A DNA stretch of 41,442 bases from Gemmatimonas sp. (GCA_021154325.1 JAJKIR010000153.1:1-41442); one strand, 5' to 3'; positions 26,480 to 34,398 are shown, counted from the stretch's first letter. Translations and numbers: made by a program. The notes: a model not told the origin generated them from the letters alone.

Positions 26480-26488
26480 GCGACGAGC

Positions 26489-27181
26489 ATGCATCCCGCG
26501 CTCGCCGTCGCGCTCGCGTACGTCGCCGGCTCGTTTCCATCGGCCTATCTGGCCGGCAAGGCGCGCGGCGTCGATCTTCGCAAGCACGGTTCCGGCAATC
26601 TCGGCGCGACGAACGTTATGCGCGTCCTTGGCGCGAAATTCGGGCTCGTTGTTTTCGCCGTCGACGTGGCGAAGGGCGCGCTCCCGGTGCTCCTGCTCCC
26701 GCGCTACACCGTGTCACCGTGGCCGCCGGTCTGGATCGCGATCGCGTGTGGAGTCGCCGCGATCATGGGGCACACACGCCCGGTATTTCTCCTCTTCTCG
26801 CGGGGCGGGAAGGGCGTTGCGACGGCCGCAGGCGTCTTCCTCGCGCTCGCGCCGATTCAGACTCTACTCACGTTGATCGTGTTCGCGGTGGTGCTTCTGT
26901 CGAGTGGCTACGTGTCCGTCGGATCGCTCATCTGCGCGTCGCTGCTTCCCGTGCTGATCGGGGTGACCCTCGGACCCAGGTCGCCGGTGTTCGCGATCAG
27001 CGTGCTCGTCGCGGTGTTCGTCTTCTATACACACCGGGCAAATATCGCGCGGCTCCGGCGTGGTGAGGAGCATCGATTCGGGAAGCAGGGCACGGTGCCG
27101 TCGCGACGAATGGCCGCCGCGCTGGCTATCGGGCTCGTCGTGGTGCTCGCCGTTCTCGTCGCCGCACGGTTCGCGACGTGA
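26489..27181 (+). CDS. plsY: Glycerol-3-phosphate acyltransferase PlsY
   Basis: Integral membrane enzyme that transfers an acyl group from acyl-phosphate to sn-glycerol 3-phosphate, the first step of phospholipid synthesis in the PlsX/PlsY pathway. The 230 residues contain about five to seven hydrophobic segments. Family motifs are GSFPSAYLAGKARGVDLRKHGSGNLGATN (shown here only as the S-x-P-SAYL and GSGNLGATN parts), GHTRPVFLLFSRGGKGVAT, and the third cytoplasmic loop ending in YTHRANIARL. The C-terminal 40 residues beyond that are an extra basic and hydrophobic tail. Its product-linked neighbour gpsA, which makes glycerol 3-phosphate, follows with a 4-nt overlap. Confidence 0.94.
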   Translation: MHPALAVALAYVAGSFPSAYLAGKARGVDLRKHGSGNLGATNVMRVLGAKFGLVVFAVDVAKGALPVLLLPRYTVSPWPPVWIAIACGVAAIMGHTRPVFLLFSRGGKGVATAAGVFLALAPIQTLLTLIVFAVVLLSSGYVSVGSLICASLLPVLIGVTLGPRSPVFAISVLVAVFVFYTHRANIARLRRGEEHRFGKQGTVPSRRMAAALAIGLVVVLAVLVAARFAT

Positions 27182-28176
27182 TGCGATGCGCCGTCATTGG
27201 CGCGGGCGCGTGGGGAACCGCGCTCGCTGATCTGCTCGCGACGTCAGGCCATGACGTCTGTCTCTGGGCGTTCGAGGCCGATGTTGCGCAAACGATAAAC
27301 GAGCGACACGAGAACATCCGCTTTCTTGCCGGCACGGCGCTCTCGCCAGCGCTACGCGCGACGGCAGACCAGGCCACGGCGCTCGACGGGGCACGTCTTG
27401 TCGTCTACGCGACGCCCTCCAACCACCTGCGCACGATCGCGCGCGCGGCTGCGTCGTCCGTACATCGCGAAGCGACACTCGCCGTCGCCTCCAAAGGAAT
27501 CGAGCTCGGATCGATGGCGCTGATGACGGACGTCGTGGCCGCCGAGGTCGCGGATCACCCCGTCGTCGCCATTTCCGGTCCGAGCTTTGCCGCCGAAGTC
27601 GCGGCGCGGCAGCCGACGGCAATCGTCGCCGCGTCGGAAGTCGCCGAGGCCGCGCGCTTCGTCCAGGACGTCATGAGCAGCGGAAGCTTCCGCATCTACA
27701 CCCACGACGACGTTGTTGGCGTGGAGCTGGGCGGGGCAATGAAAAACGTCATGGCGGTCGCGACGGGTATTCTCGAGGGCGTTGGCCTCGGCTTCAACTC
27801 CCGCGCCGCCCTGATCACGCGCGGGCTGGCGGAGATAACTCGCCTGGGCATGTCCCTGGGTGCGCGCGCGGAGACCTTCGCCGGCCTCGCGGGAATCGGT
27901 GATCTCGTGCTGACGTGCACCGGCACGCTCAGCCGCAACAGATCGTTAGGCGTCGAGATCGGGCAGGGGAAGACACTCGACGAGGCACGCGCCGGAAAGG
28001 AAACGGTGGCGGAAGGTGTCGTGACGACGGCGAGCGCGATCGAGCTCGCGGCTCGCGAAGGCGTCGAGATGCCGATCGCCGAAATGGTGTATCGCATTCT
28101 CTTCGATCACTATCCCGCGCGTCTCGCGGCGCAGGAGTTGATGGCGCGGGAGTTACGCGCCGAGCAGGACGCATGA
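27178..28176 (+). CDS. gpsA: NAD(P)-dependent glycerol-3-phosphate dehydrogenase
   Basis: Reduces dihydroxyacetone phosphate to sn-glycerol 3-phosphate in the cytoplasm, the substrate of PlsY encoded immediately upstream. The 332-residue protein has the Rossmann motif CAVIGAGAWGTALADLLA at its N terminus, SGPSFAAEVAARQPTA, and the catalytic-lysine segment GVELGGAMKNVMAVATGILEG. GFNSRAALITRGLAEITRLG is also characteristic. The start is GTG 27178 (GTGA overlap) or the adjacent ATG 27181; either gives the same fold. It contains one octamer copy near the region RNRSLGVEIGQG. Confidence 0.96.
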   Translation: MMRCAVIGAGAWGTALADLLATSGHDVCLWAFEADVAQTINERHENIRFLAGTALSPALRATADQATALDGARLVVYATPSNHLRTIARAAASSVHREATLAVASKGIELGSMALMTDVVAAEVADHPVVAISGPSFAAEVAARQPTAIVAASEVAEAARFVQDVMSSGSFRIYTHDDVVGVELGGAMKNVMAVATGILEGVGLGFNSRAALITRGLAEITRLGMSLGARAETFAGLAGIGDLVLTCTGTLSRNRSLGVEIGQGKTLDEARAGKETVAEGVVTTASAIELAAREGVEMPIAEMVYRILFDHYPARLAAQELMARELRAEQDA

Positions 28177-28541
28177 GCAGCGGCGCCGATCCGGTCCAGG
28201 AGTTTTTCTCCATAGGAGAGGTCTGCGGCCTCACCGGTCTCAAAGCGCACGTGCTGCGCTACTGGGAAAGCCAGTTCCGCTTCCTCAGCCCGGCGAAGAA
28301 CCGGTCGGGCAATCGGGTCTATCAGCGCAAGGAGATCGAGCTCATTCTCCTCGTGAAGCACCTGCTCTACACGGAGAAGTACACCATCGATGGCGCGCGA
28401 CAGAAGCTGAACGATCATCGCAAGGCCGGTGAGCTGCGGCGCGTCTCGCGTGAGGCGCTGAGCGTGGAGACGCTCGCCGCGATGGAAGAGGAGCTGCGCA
28501 ACCTGCTTCAATTGCTGGAGTCACCGCTCGAGAAGCGCTGA
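28173..28541 (+). CDS. MerR family transcriptional regulator
   Basis: 122-residue DNA-binding protein. The winged helix-turn-helix is at about residues 10-75: FFSIGEVCGLTGLKAHVLRY, then WESQF and GNRVYQRKEIELIL. A short C-terminal helix follows (about 95-120) that could dimerise. There is no cysteine-rich metal site or large effector domain, so the signal it senses is unknown. I chose the ATG at 28173, which overlaps the gpsA stop (ATGA); longer in-frame extensions lie entirely inside gpsA. The stop shares one base with the surE ATG (TGATG). A possible target is its own operon, but I see no MerR-type elongated-spacer promoter nearby. Confidence 0.9.
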   Translation: MSSGADPVQEFFSIGEVCGLTGLKAHVLRYWESQFRFLSPAKNRSGNRVYQRKEIELILLVKHLLYTEKYTIDGARQKLNDHRKAGELRRVSREALSVETLAAMEEELRNLLQLLESPLEKR

Positions 28542-29302
28542 TGCGCCTGCTCCTCACGAATGACGACGGAATCCTCGCCCACGGTCTCGATTGTCTCGAG
28601 CAAGCCGCGACACCGCTCGGTGAGGTCACCGTCGTCGCGCCCGACCGGGAGCAGAGCGCCACAAGTCATTCGCTGACCCTGCATCACCCCATCCGCCCGG
28701 TGCGACGGGGCGATCGCCGCTGGCAGATCGACGGGACCCCGACGGATTGCGTGATGCTCGCCGTCGAAACGTTGATGGCGGACCGTCCCGACTACGTGTT
28801 GAGCGGCATCAATCACGGACAGAACATGGGCGAGGATGTCCTCTATTCGGGCACCGTCGCCGCCGCGATGGAGGGTCTCGCGTTAGGCATACCTTCCATC
28901 GCGATCTCCTTCGCCGGGGGCGATCTGCGGGCCGACCTCACGCATCTCGCGAAGCAGGTGCCCGTGCTCACCAGGCTCCTGCGGCACATCACGTCGCTTC
29001 CTGCCTTTCCACCGAACACGCTCCTGAACGTGAACCTGCCGCCGGTGGAAGACGGCGAAGTGAGAGGGTTTCGCCTGACGCGCCTGGGCCGCCGCGTCTA
29101 CTCCAATTCCATCACGCCGATGCGCGATCCCTGGGGACGCGAGATATTCTGGATCGGCGGCGGACACGCGAGTTGGACCGGCGAGGAGGACTCCGACTTT
29201 CGCGCTATCGAGGAAGGCTTCGTCTCCGTGACGCCGCTCCATCTCGATCTCACGCACTACAACGTTCTCGAAGGGGCGGCGACATGGTGGCGCGACCCGT
29301 AG
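28541..29302 (+). CDS. surE: 5'/3'-nucleotidase SurE
   Basis: Metal-dependent nucleoside monophosphate phosphatase linked to survival in stationary phase. The 253-residue protein begins with the metal-binding signature MRLLLTNDDGILAHGL (Asp-Asp). It also has VVAPDREQSATSHSLTL, the conserved Ser/Asn segment VLSGINHGQNMGEDVLYSGTV, and NVNLPP. The length fits the family. It follows the MerR gene with a 1-nt overlap and overlaps pcm by 19 nt. The surE-pcm pairing is widespread in bacteria (for example E. coli) and supports both calls. One octamer copy lies at 28881-28888. Confidence 0.95.
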   Translation: MRLLLTNDDGILAHGLDCLEQAATPLGEVTVVAPDREQSATSHSLTLHHPIRPVRRGDRRWQIDGTPTDCVMLAVETLMADRPDYVLSGINHGQNMGEDVLYSGTVAAAMEGLALGIPSIAISFAGGDLRADLTHLAKQVPVLTRLLRHITSLPAFPPNTLLNVNLPPVEDGEVRGFRLTRLGRRVYSNSITPMRDPWGREIFWIGGGHASWTGEEDSDFRAIEEGFVSVTPLHLDLTHYNVLEGAATWWRDP

Positions 29303-29955
29303 AGCAAGAGTTCCGCGGCGCGAGGCTGCGGCTAGTCGAGACGCTGCGCGAACGCGGGATCCGAGACCTCGCGGTGCTTCGCGCGTTCGAGCAGACGCCA
29401 CGGCACCAGTTCGTTCCTACGGGGCTTCGCCATCGCGCGTACGAGGACAGCGCGCTGCCGATCGGCAACGGCCAGACGATCTCCCAGCCGTCGATCCACG
29501 CGCGCTATCTCGAGCTTCTCGCATTGAACGGCCGCGAGCGCGTGCTTGAAGTCGGGACCGGATCTGGATACCAGACGGTGCTTCTCGGGCACCTTGTTGA
29601 GCAAGTTTTCACGATCGAGCGCATCGCCGCATTGTACCAGCAGGCGCGGGAAGCGATTCAGCGCTCCGGCGTCGCCAACGTCTCGATGCTTCTCGGCGAC
29701 GGAACGCTCGGCTGGCGAGAGTACGCGCCCTACGATGCAATCCTCGTGAGCGCCGGCGCGCCATCGGTCCCGGAACCGTTGCTCGCGCAGATCGCCGAAG
29801 GAGGCCGAATGCTGGTCCCCGTCGGAGCGAAGGACGAGCAGCGCCTTGTGATCTATCGTCGAGTGAACGGGCAGCTCGACCACAAGGAGGTTGCGCCTGT
29901 CCGATTCGTACCCCTCGTGGGACATCACGGCTGGGACAAGGACGAGAGGCGCTGA
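29284..29955 (+). CDS. pcm: Protein-L-isoaspartate O-methyltransferase
   Basis: SAM-dependent enzyme that methylates isoaspartyl residues in aged proteins so that they can be repaired. The 223 residues start at ATG 29284, inside the surE 3' end. Conserved parts are [26 protein letters not shown] (substrate-binding loop), the SAM motif [19 protein letters not shown], the acidic-loop segment [18 protein letters not shown], and the final GGRMLVPVG. It matches the usual size of 205-225 residues. The next gene begins 4 nt after the stop. Confidence 0.95.
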   Translation: MVARPVEQEFRGARLRLVETLRERGIRDLAVLRAFEQTPRHQFVPTGLRHRAYEDSALPIGNGQTISQPSIHARYLELLALNGRERVLEVGTGSGYQTVLLGHLVEQVFTIERIAALYQQAREAIQRSGVANVSMLLGDGTLGWREYAPYDAILVSAGAPSVPEPLLAQIAEGGRMLVPVGAKDEQRLVIYRRVNGQLDHKEVAPVRFVPLVGHHGWDKDERR

Positions 29956-29959
29956 GCGA

Positions 29960-30229
29960 GTGTTGCACGTCGCCGTTCGTGGAAGGGTGCAGGGTGTGGG
30001 GTTTCGTTGGTTCGTGCGCGAGAGAGCACGAGGGCTGGGGCTCACCGGTTGGGTATGTAACCGCGACGATGGATCGGTCGAGGTGCTGGCGTTGGGCGAC
30101 GAAGCTTCCTTGGGCCAGCTCCGGAGTCTTCTTGGGACCGGCCCGTCCGGCGCGCGAGTGAGTGTTGTCGACGACCTGCAGGGAGAGCCCGCGACAGAAC
30201 CGATGAACCCATTCGGCGTGCTTCGATGA
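29960..30229 (+). CDS. acyP: Acylphosphatase
   Basis: Small enzyme (89 residues from GTG 29960) that hydrolyses acyl phosphates. The signature [18 protein letters not shown] supplies the phosphate-binding loop and the catalytic Arg16. [19 protein letters not shown] supplies the catalytic Asn34. The alpha/beta plait is complete and the length is typical (about 90). It may clear acyl-phosphates produced for PlsY, whose gene lies in the same operon, but that is only a suggestion. The stop overlaps the apt ATG (ATGA). Confidence 0.92.
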   Translation: MLHVAVRGRVQGVGFRWFVRERARGLGLTGWVCNRDDGSVEVLALGDEASLGQLRSLLGTGPSGARVSVVDDLQGEPATEPMNPFGVLR

Positions 30230-30780
30230 CGGCCAATGACACCGCGGCTCCCGGTCTCACGGATCGCATCAAGCGCGCGATACGCGACGTGCCCGACTTC
30301 CCGAAGCCTGGAATCATCTTCAAGGACATCACGCCGCTCCTCGCGGAGGCATCGCTCTTTCGCGAGACCACGGATGCCATGGCCGACGCCTTCGCCGGCG
30401 ATCGCATCACCCATGTCGTCGCGATCGAGAGCCGTGGCTTCATACTGGGTGCGCCGGTGGCGCAGCGGCTCTCGGCTGGCCTCGTGCCGGTAAGGAAGGC
30501 GGGGAAGCTTCCCGCCAAGACAGTAGCCGAGGAGTACGCGCTCGAGTACGGGACGGACATCCTCGAGGTTCACGCCGACGCATGCGACTGGTCACGCAAG
30601 CCGCGCGTGTTGATCGTGGATGACGTCCTGGCGACTGGCGGCACGGCGGACGCGACCCGACGGCTCATCGAGGGACTCGGCGCGGAGGTGGTCGGCTTCT
30701 CGTTCCTGATCGCGCTCTCGTTCCTGCCTGGCTTGGCGAAGCTGCACGGCAGAACCCTGCGGGCGCTCGTCACGTATTGA
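30226..30780 (+). CDS. apt: Adenine phosphoribosyltransferase
   Basis: Purine salvage enzyme that makes AMP from adenine and PRPP. In the 184-residue protein, residues [20 protein letters not shown] are the characteristic N terminus, and [14 protein letters not shown] forms the base-binding part. RKAGKLP is the flexible loop, and [17 protein letters not shown] is the PRPP-binding motif. All family landmarks are present. It is the last gene of the long + strand block. Only 27 nt separate it from the stop of the convergent hydrolase gene, with no clear hairpin between them. Confidence 0.96.
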   Translation: MTANDTAAPGLTDRIKRAIRDVPDFPKPGIIFKDITPLLAEASLFRETTDAMADAFAGDRITHVVAIESRGFILGAPVAQRLSAGLVPVRKAGKLPAKTVAEEYALEYGTDILEVHADACDWSRKPRVLIVDDVLATGGTADATRRLIEGLGAEVVGFSFLIALSFLPGLAKLHGRTLRALVTY

Positions 30781-30807
30781 GCTGCGACGAGCGCGAGGGT
30801 TGCCTGC

Positions 30808-31662
30808 CTAACGAGGGCGATCTTCCACGGTCCAGCCGTGCTTTGGCCGAGCAACCTCGTCGAAACGATCAGCGAGCGTGTGCAGAGCGGAGCGCATGGC
30901 CTCGCCGCCGAGGGGCCGGCCATGACCGGTGATGGCGAGCTGCGGCTCGAGCCGGGCGAGTCGCCGAACGGATTCGCGAGCGCTGTCCCAGTCGGGCGTG
31001 AAATACATTGGTGGCCCGTGCAGCTCTGGCTCCTGAGTCGCCACCGCATACGCCGACTCCTGCTTGGTCGTCACGAAGGCGTCGCCCGCGATGATGGTGC
31101 GGTCGCTCCCACGCCAGAGCGATACGTGGCCCTCCGTGTGGCCTGGCGTGTGAATCCAGGTCCACCCGGGCATCCCCGGCACGCTTCCGTCGGCGGGAAG
31201 CGCGCGGAGTCTGGAGCCCACGTCGATTGGTCCGCGTGGATAGAAACGCGAAAGTGTTGCCATCATTCCTCCGCCGACGGCGGGATCGGGCGGAGGATAG
31301 GACATCGTACCATTCAGATAGGGCAGCTCGAGCTCGTGGGCATAGACGGGGGCGTCCCATCGCTCGGCGAGCTCCTGAAGCGCGCCAACGTGATCGAAAT
31401 GACCGTGGGTCATGACAATTGCCGCAGGCCGGGAGGACTTGCCGAAGCGATGCTCGGCAGCGGAGGCAATCGCGCCCGTGCTGCCCTGGACACCCGCATC
31501 GACGAGAACCCAGGAACGGTCGCCAGCGTTAGGCATGCCGAAGAAAACCACGTTGACGAGCACGAGCCGCTTGTATGCGAGGTCGGGAAGGAGCTCGTGC
31601 GAGCCGCCCTCGTCGTGGTCGGGCACACGCGCTGACTGATCGACGGGAACCTGATGGTGCAT
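30808..31662 (-). CDS. Metallo-beta-lactamase-fold hydrolase
   Basis: 284 residues from the ATG at 31662, which has a ribosome binding site (GAGGAGC, complement of 31668-31674). The core motif THGHFDHVGAL (about residues 85-95) is the HxHxDH zinc site. HTPGHTEGHVSLW gives the next His and GDAFVTT the bridging Asp, with a final His in ITGHGRPL. It resembles the glyoxalase II-like or broad MBL hydrolase group; the substrate cannot be told. The gene is isolated and convergent with apt. Its stop codon TAG lies inside a CGTTAGGC octamer, and a second octamer copy encodes MPNA near residue 43-46. Confidence 0.88.
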   Translation of the reverse strand: MHHQVPVDQSARVPDHDEGGSHELLPDLAYKRLVLVNVVFFGMPNAGDRSWVLVDAGVQGSTGAIASAAEHRFGKSSRPAAIVMTHGHFDHVGALQELAERWDAPVYAHELELPYLNGTMSYPPPDPAVGGGMMATLSRFYPRGPIDVGSRLRALPADGSVPGMPGWTWIHTPGHTEGHVSLWRGSDRTIIAGDAFVTTKQESAYAVATQEPELHGPPMYFTPDWDSARESVRRLARLEPQLAITGHGRPLGGEAMRSALHTLADRFDEVARPKHGWTVEDRPR

Positions 31663-31813
31663 CGCTCGCTCCTCGGGTTGGCGGCCTGGTAGCCCGGATC
31701 TGCGGCCATTTGGCAGCGGACCGGGAGTGCAGCGGTGGAGCAAGCGGTGTTCCGATCCGAAGGCGAGCGGTACGGCTGTGCACCGCGCGCATTTACGCTA
31801 TTTTTCTGCGCTT

Positions 31814-31887
31814 GCCCCCGTAGCTCAGATGGATAGAGCAGCGGTTTCCTAAACCGTTGGCCGGGTGTTCGAGTCACCCCGGGGGCG
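31814..31887 (+). tRNA. tRNA-Arg (anticodon CCU)
   Basis: A full cloverleaf is visible. The acceptor stem is GCCCCCG (31814-31820) with CGGGGGC (31880-31886), and the D arm is GCTC...GAGC. The anticodon stem GCGGT/ACCGT (31841-31845, 31853-31857) has loop TTCCTAA with anticodon CCT at 31848-31850. A 5-nt variable loop and the T arm GGGTG-TTCGAGT-CACCC complete it. The discriminator is G31887 and CCA is not encoded. It reads AGG. An AT-rich TATTTT at 31799-31804 may be its -10 box. Confidence 0.96.
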
Positions 31888-31927
31888 CCTCCCACATCCC
31901 GCACTCAGCCAACTCACGAGGAAGCAC

Positions 31928-32614
31928 ATGGCTCCGAAGCCGACGACCACGACCACCGAAACCGCCACAGCCCGCGCCGCGGTTGCAAGCGACCGTGGCC
32001 GCGATTTCATGGACTGGTTCCAGATCAACTCGCGCTACATCGGGATTGGTGCGGCCGTCGTGGCCGTGGCTGCCGCCGGCTACTGGTTCTACCTGCGTTC
32101 GCAGCAGATCAAGACCGTGAACGCCGAGCGGAGTCTGATGCAGGCCGAGCAGTCGCTGCAGTCGGGCAACGCAGCACTTGCGACCAGCGATCTGCAGCGC
32201 GTCGTGACCCGCTACAAGGGCACGAGCGCGGGCACCGAGGCCGCGATGCTGCTCGCCCAGACCGACTACAACGCCGGAAAGTACCAGGATGGGGTCAAGG
32301 TACTCGAGGAGGTCTCCGGCAAGACTGGCGGCAGCGAGGCGTCGCTCCAGAGCCTCATCGGTGACGGCTACTCACAGCTTGGCAAGACGGCCGATGCCGC
32401 CAAGGCGTACGAGCGGGCCGCGGATGCAGCCGAGTTCGACACCGAGCGAGCATACTATCGAGCGAAGGCGGCGCGGTCATATGCGTCGGCCGGCAACGTG
32501 AACGAGGCGAAGCGGATCTGGTCGCAACTCGCGACTGATGAAAAGGCTCAGGCCGTTGCCGCGGAAGCTCGGGTTCGGCTCGCTGAGCTGACGGCGAAGC
32601 CGGCGAAATCCTAG
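31928..32614 (+). CDS. Membrane-anchored TPR protein (YfgM-like)
   Basis: 228 residues from ATG 31928, preceded by GAGGAAG. The N terminus is Thr/Ala-rich and cytoplasmic (about residues 1-35). A single transmembrane helix (IGAAVVAVAAAGYWFYL, about 40-58) follows, and the rest is a periplasmic tetratricopeptide domain with repeated helix pairs, for example AAMLLAQTDYNAGKYQDGVK and AYERAADAAEFDTERAYYRA. This layout matches YfgM, a periplasmic TPR partner of the Sec translocon in E. coli, but similarity to other membrane TPR proteins is equally plausible. It lies 40 nt behind the tRNA gene and may share its transcript. No hairpin terminator is evident after it. Confidence 0.82.
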   Translation: MAPKPTTTTTETATARAAVASDRGRDFMDWFQINSRYIGIGAAVVAVAAAGYWFYLRSQQIKTVNAERSLMQAEQSLQSGNAALATSDLQRVVTRYKGTSAGTEAAMLLAQTDYNAGKYQDGVKVLEEVSGKTGGSEASLQSLIGDGYSQLGKTADAAKAYERAADAAEFDTERAYYRAKAARSYASAGNVNEAKRIWSQLATDEKAQAVAAEARVRLAELTAKPAKS

Positions 32615-32616
32615 TT

Positions 32617-32641
32617 GGTGGTTGGCGACCGGTGGTTGGCG
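32617..32641 (+). repeat. Short direct repeat in a G-rich intergenic stretch
   Basis: GGTGGTTGGCG occurs at 32617-32627 and again at 32631-32641, followed by more GG and GGG runs up to about 32652. The + strand has at least six closely spaced GG runs and could fold into a two-tetrad G-quadruplex. It lies directly after the stop of the TPR gene. Confidence 0.55.
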
Positions 32642-32710
32642 GTTTGGGTGGCCGATTGAGGCAGCGGAAAGCGCGCCCAATTCTTCTTCCTTCGCAGCCC
32701 TCCGCACGCC

Positions 32711-32760
32711 TAGCAGCTTAGTACGTATAAGATGTATTATGTAAACTTAGTCTGTGAAGA
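32711..32760. other. AT-rich island between convergent genes
   Basis: About 50 bases rich in A and T (contains TACGTATAA, TGTATTATG and TAAACTTAG) in an otherwise GC-rich region. It separates the TPR gene from the dapF terminator. It includes hexamers resembling -10 boxes, such as TATTAT at 32735-32740, but no gene follows on either strand within a sensible distance. I see no open frame with coding character in it. Confidence 0.5.
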
Positions 32761-32763
32761 AAT

Positions 32764-32789
32764 GTGGAGAAGCCCAGCGGGTTCTCCAC
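32764..32789 (-). terminator. Probable terminator of the minus-strand dapF transcript
   Basis: GTGGAGAA (32764-32771) pairs with TTCTCCAC (32782-32789), and CCC (32773-32775) with GGG (32779-32781), leaving one bulged G and a 3-nt loop. Read on the minus strand, the stem is followed by ATTTCTTC. It starts 9 nt after the dapF stop and is the end of the rpoN-to-dapF gene block. Confidence 0.72.
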
Positions 32790-32797
32790 GCAGTTCC

Positions 32798-33631
32798 CTA
32801 AGACGTTGTGCTGAAAAGCTCTGCGATCTCGCCCCGGAAAACGATCCGGGCCTCGCCGGAAAGCGACGGAAACAGCTTTCCACCGGCCCGATGATGGCGA
32901 ACGCGCAAGACGCGACCTGATTTAGTCTCGAGCTCGGCACGGTCCTCGGCCTCATCCCAGGCTGCGAGCATCAGTGCCGACGCCACCGCGCCGGTACCGC
33001 ACGCCAGCGTCTCTGCCTCCACCCCGCGCTCGTACGTCCTGATCCGCCACGGGCCCGAAGACCGCGACACGAAGTTCACGTTGGCGCCATGGGCCAGCTT
33101 CTCGTGATGGCGAAGCCTGCGCCCTCGGTCCACGACCGGCGCGCGGCTCACGTCCTCACACAGCACGACGACGTGCGGAACTCCAACTAGAGCGAAGCCG
33201 ATCCGAAGCTCCCCTTCTGCCGGCTCGGCCTGGAAGCATTCCAGCAGCTCGGTTACCGGCTGCAAGTCGATTTCCGGAAGGCCATCGCGGAACCGGGCAG
33301 TAACCGGGCCCGAGTCCGTGGCGATGGTGAAATCGCGGTCCTGCCCGACGATTCCCAGCTCGGCCGCCAGTCGTGAAGCGCAGAGCGTCGCATTTCCGCA
33401 GAGGGCCGCGAGAGATCCATCGCTGTTCAGGTAGCGGATCCGCAGCGCGGCACTCTCGTCGTTCCGAAGGAAAACGATGCCGTCTGCCCCGACTCCCGAG
33501 CCACGGGCGCAGACGGCTTGGATGGTCTCGATCTTCTCCAGGTCGCCCGGCGGCTCGGCGCGAGCATCGACGAACACGAAATCATTTCCCGAGCCGGTCA
33601 TCTTGAAAAACGGCCTGCCGGTTTTGATCAC
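32798..33631 (-). CDS. dapF: Diaminopimelate epimerase
   Basis: Converts LL- to meso-diaminopimelate for lysine and peptidoglycan synthesis. The 277-residue protein starts at GTG 33631 with GAGG about 10 nt upstream. The N terminus FFKMTGSGNDFVFVDAR is typical. The two catalytic cysteines are C78 (in AALCGNATLC) and C211 (in ACGTGAVASA), one in each mirror-related half. The sequence CGNATLC differs from the usual CGNGxRC: the Gly-Arg pair is replaced by Ala-Leu. It may therefore be a divergent DapF or a related DapF-fold epimerase; the rest of the active site, including the NSDGS loop and NVNFV, looks normal. It is the last gene of the minus block and has its own hairpin terminator. Confidence 0.88.
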   Translation of the reverse strand: MIKTGRPFFKMTGSGNDFVFVDARAEPPGDLEKIETIQAVCARGSGVGADGIVFLRNDESAALRIRYLNSDGSLAALCGNATLCASRLAAELGIVGQDRDFTIATDSGPVTARFRDGLPEIDLQPVTELLECFQAEPAEGELRIGFALVGVPHVVVLCEDVSRAPVVDRGRRLRHHEKLAHGANVNFVSRSSGPWRIRTYERGVEAETLACGTGAVASALMLAAWDEAEDRAELETKSGRVLRVRHHRAGGKLFPSLSGEARIVFRGEIAELFSTTS

Positions 33632-33675
33632 GTGTTCGGACCTCGGATCCAGGGATCAGGTAAGCTGTGACCGCG

Positions 33676-34398
33676 TCAGACGGCGCCCTTCAACGCCCAC
33701 CAGCGCAGGCGCCAGACCATCCAGATTGCCTCTCGGACGATCTTGGGGGACATCTTGCTCTGTCCCTCTGTACGATCGACGAAGACGATTGGTATCTCGA
33801 CGATCTTGAAGTGCTTCCGCCATGCCCGGAAGCTCATCTCGATCTGGAAGGCGTACCCGTTGGATCGGACGTGCGACAGATCGATCGCCTCGAGGACTTT
33901 CCGACGAAAGCACTTGAAGCCCCCTGTCGCGTCCCACAGCGGAAGGCCGGTCACGACACGGGCGTAGACATTGGCGAAGTAGCTCAGAAGGAGCCGCTTG
34001 ATGGGCCAATTGACGACGGTGACTTTCCCGTTTCGATACCTCGATCCGAGCACCAGATCCGCGCCGTCAATCGCCCCGAGAAACTGCGATAGGTGCGCGG
34101 GATCATGGGAAAAATCCGCGTCCATCTCGAAGACCAGGTCGTAGTTCTCCTGGAGCGCCCAGCGAAATCCAGCAATGTATGCAGTGCCGAGGCCCATCTT
34201 ACGCGGCCGCTTGAGGATGTGCAGCCTCGGCTCATGTTGCATGACACCTTCGACGAGATCTCCGGTACCGTCCGGAGATCCGTCGTCGACGACGAGAATC
34301 TCGAGTCGGTGGTCCTGCTCGAGGATCGATCCGATCAGGCGCGTGATGTTCTCGCGCTCATTGAAGGTCGGAACTATTACGAGGGCTCGTTCAGCCAT
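33676..34398 (-). CDS. Polyprenol monophosphomannose synthase-like GT2 glycosyltransferase
   Basis: 240 residues with the GT2 core and no C-terminal membrane anchor, the layout of DPM1-type dolichol/polyprenyl-phosphate mannose synthases. Landmarks: LVIVPTFNERENI, VVDDGSPDGTGD, GLGTAYIAGFRWAL, MDADFSHDP (the DxD metal site), VLGSRY and LPLWDATGGFKCFRR. It probably moves mannose or glucose from a nucleotide onto undecaprenyl phosphate at the cytoplasmic face. The YfhO-type GT-C protein encoded just upstream could then use that lipid-linked sugar outside. A -10 box lies 6 nt before the ATG, and there is no ribosome binding site, so the message may start at the ATG. Confidence 0.9.
   Translation of the reverse strand: MAERALVIVPTFNERENITRLIGSILEQDHRLEILVVDDGSPDGTGDLVEGVMQHEPRLHILKRPRKMGLGTAYIAGFRWALQENYDLVFEMDADFSHDPAHLSQFLGAIDGADLVLGSRYRNGKVTVVNWPIKRLLLSYFANVYARVVTGLPLWDATGGFKCFRRKVLEAIDLSHVRSNGYAFQIEMSFRAWRKHFKIVEIPIVFVDRTEGQSKMSPKIVREAIWMVWRLRWWALKGAV

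Noticed and set aside
24683..26587. Long open frame of about 634 codons on the minus strand opposite the DUF512 gene and der
   Set aside because: Mirror frame of two well-conserved genes, with no ribosome binding site and no recognisable domain.
24000..30780. Evidence of a prophage, insertion sequence or genomic island in the window
   Set aside because: No integrase, transposase or flanking repeats; all genes are core metabolism or envelope genes in tight operons. The tRNA-Arg gene has no integrase or duplicated 3' end next to it.
31865..31927. Earlier start of the TPR gene inside the tRNA
   Set aside because: It begins in the T arm of the tRNA gene. ATG 31928 has a proper ribosome binding site and sits before the conserved region.
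32732..32920. Small + strand frame (62 codons) starting in the AT-rich island
   Set aside because: It runs into the antisense of dapF through the terminator hairpin, with no ribosome binding site.
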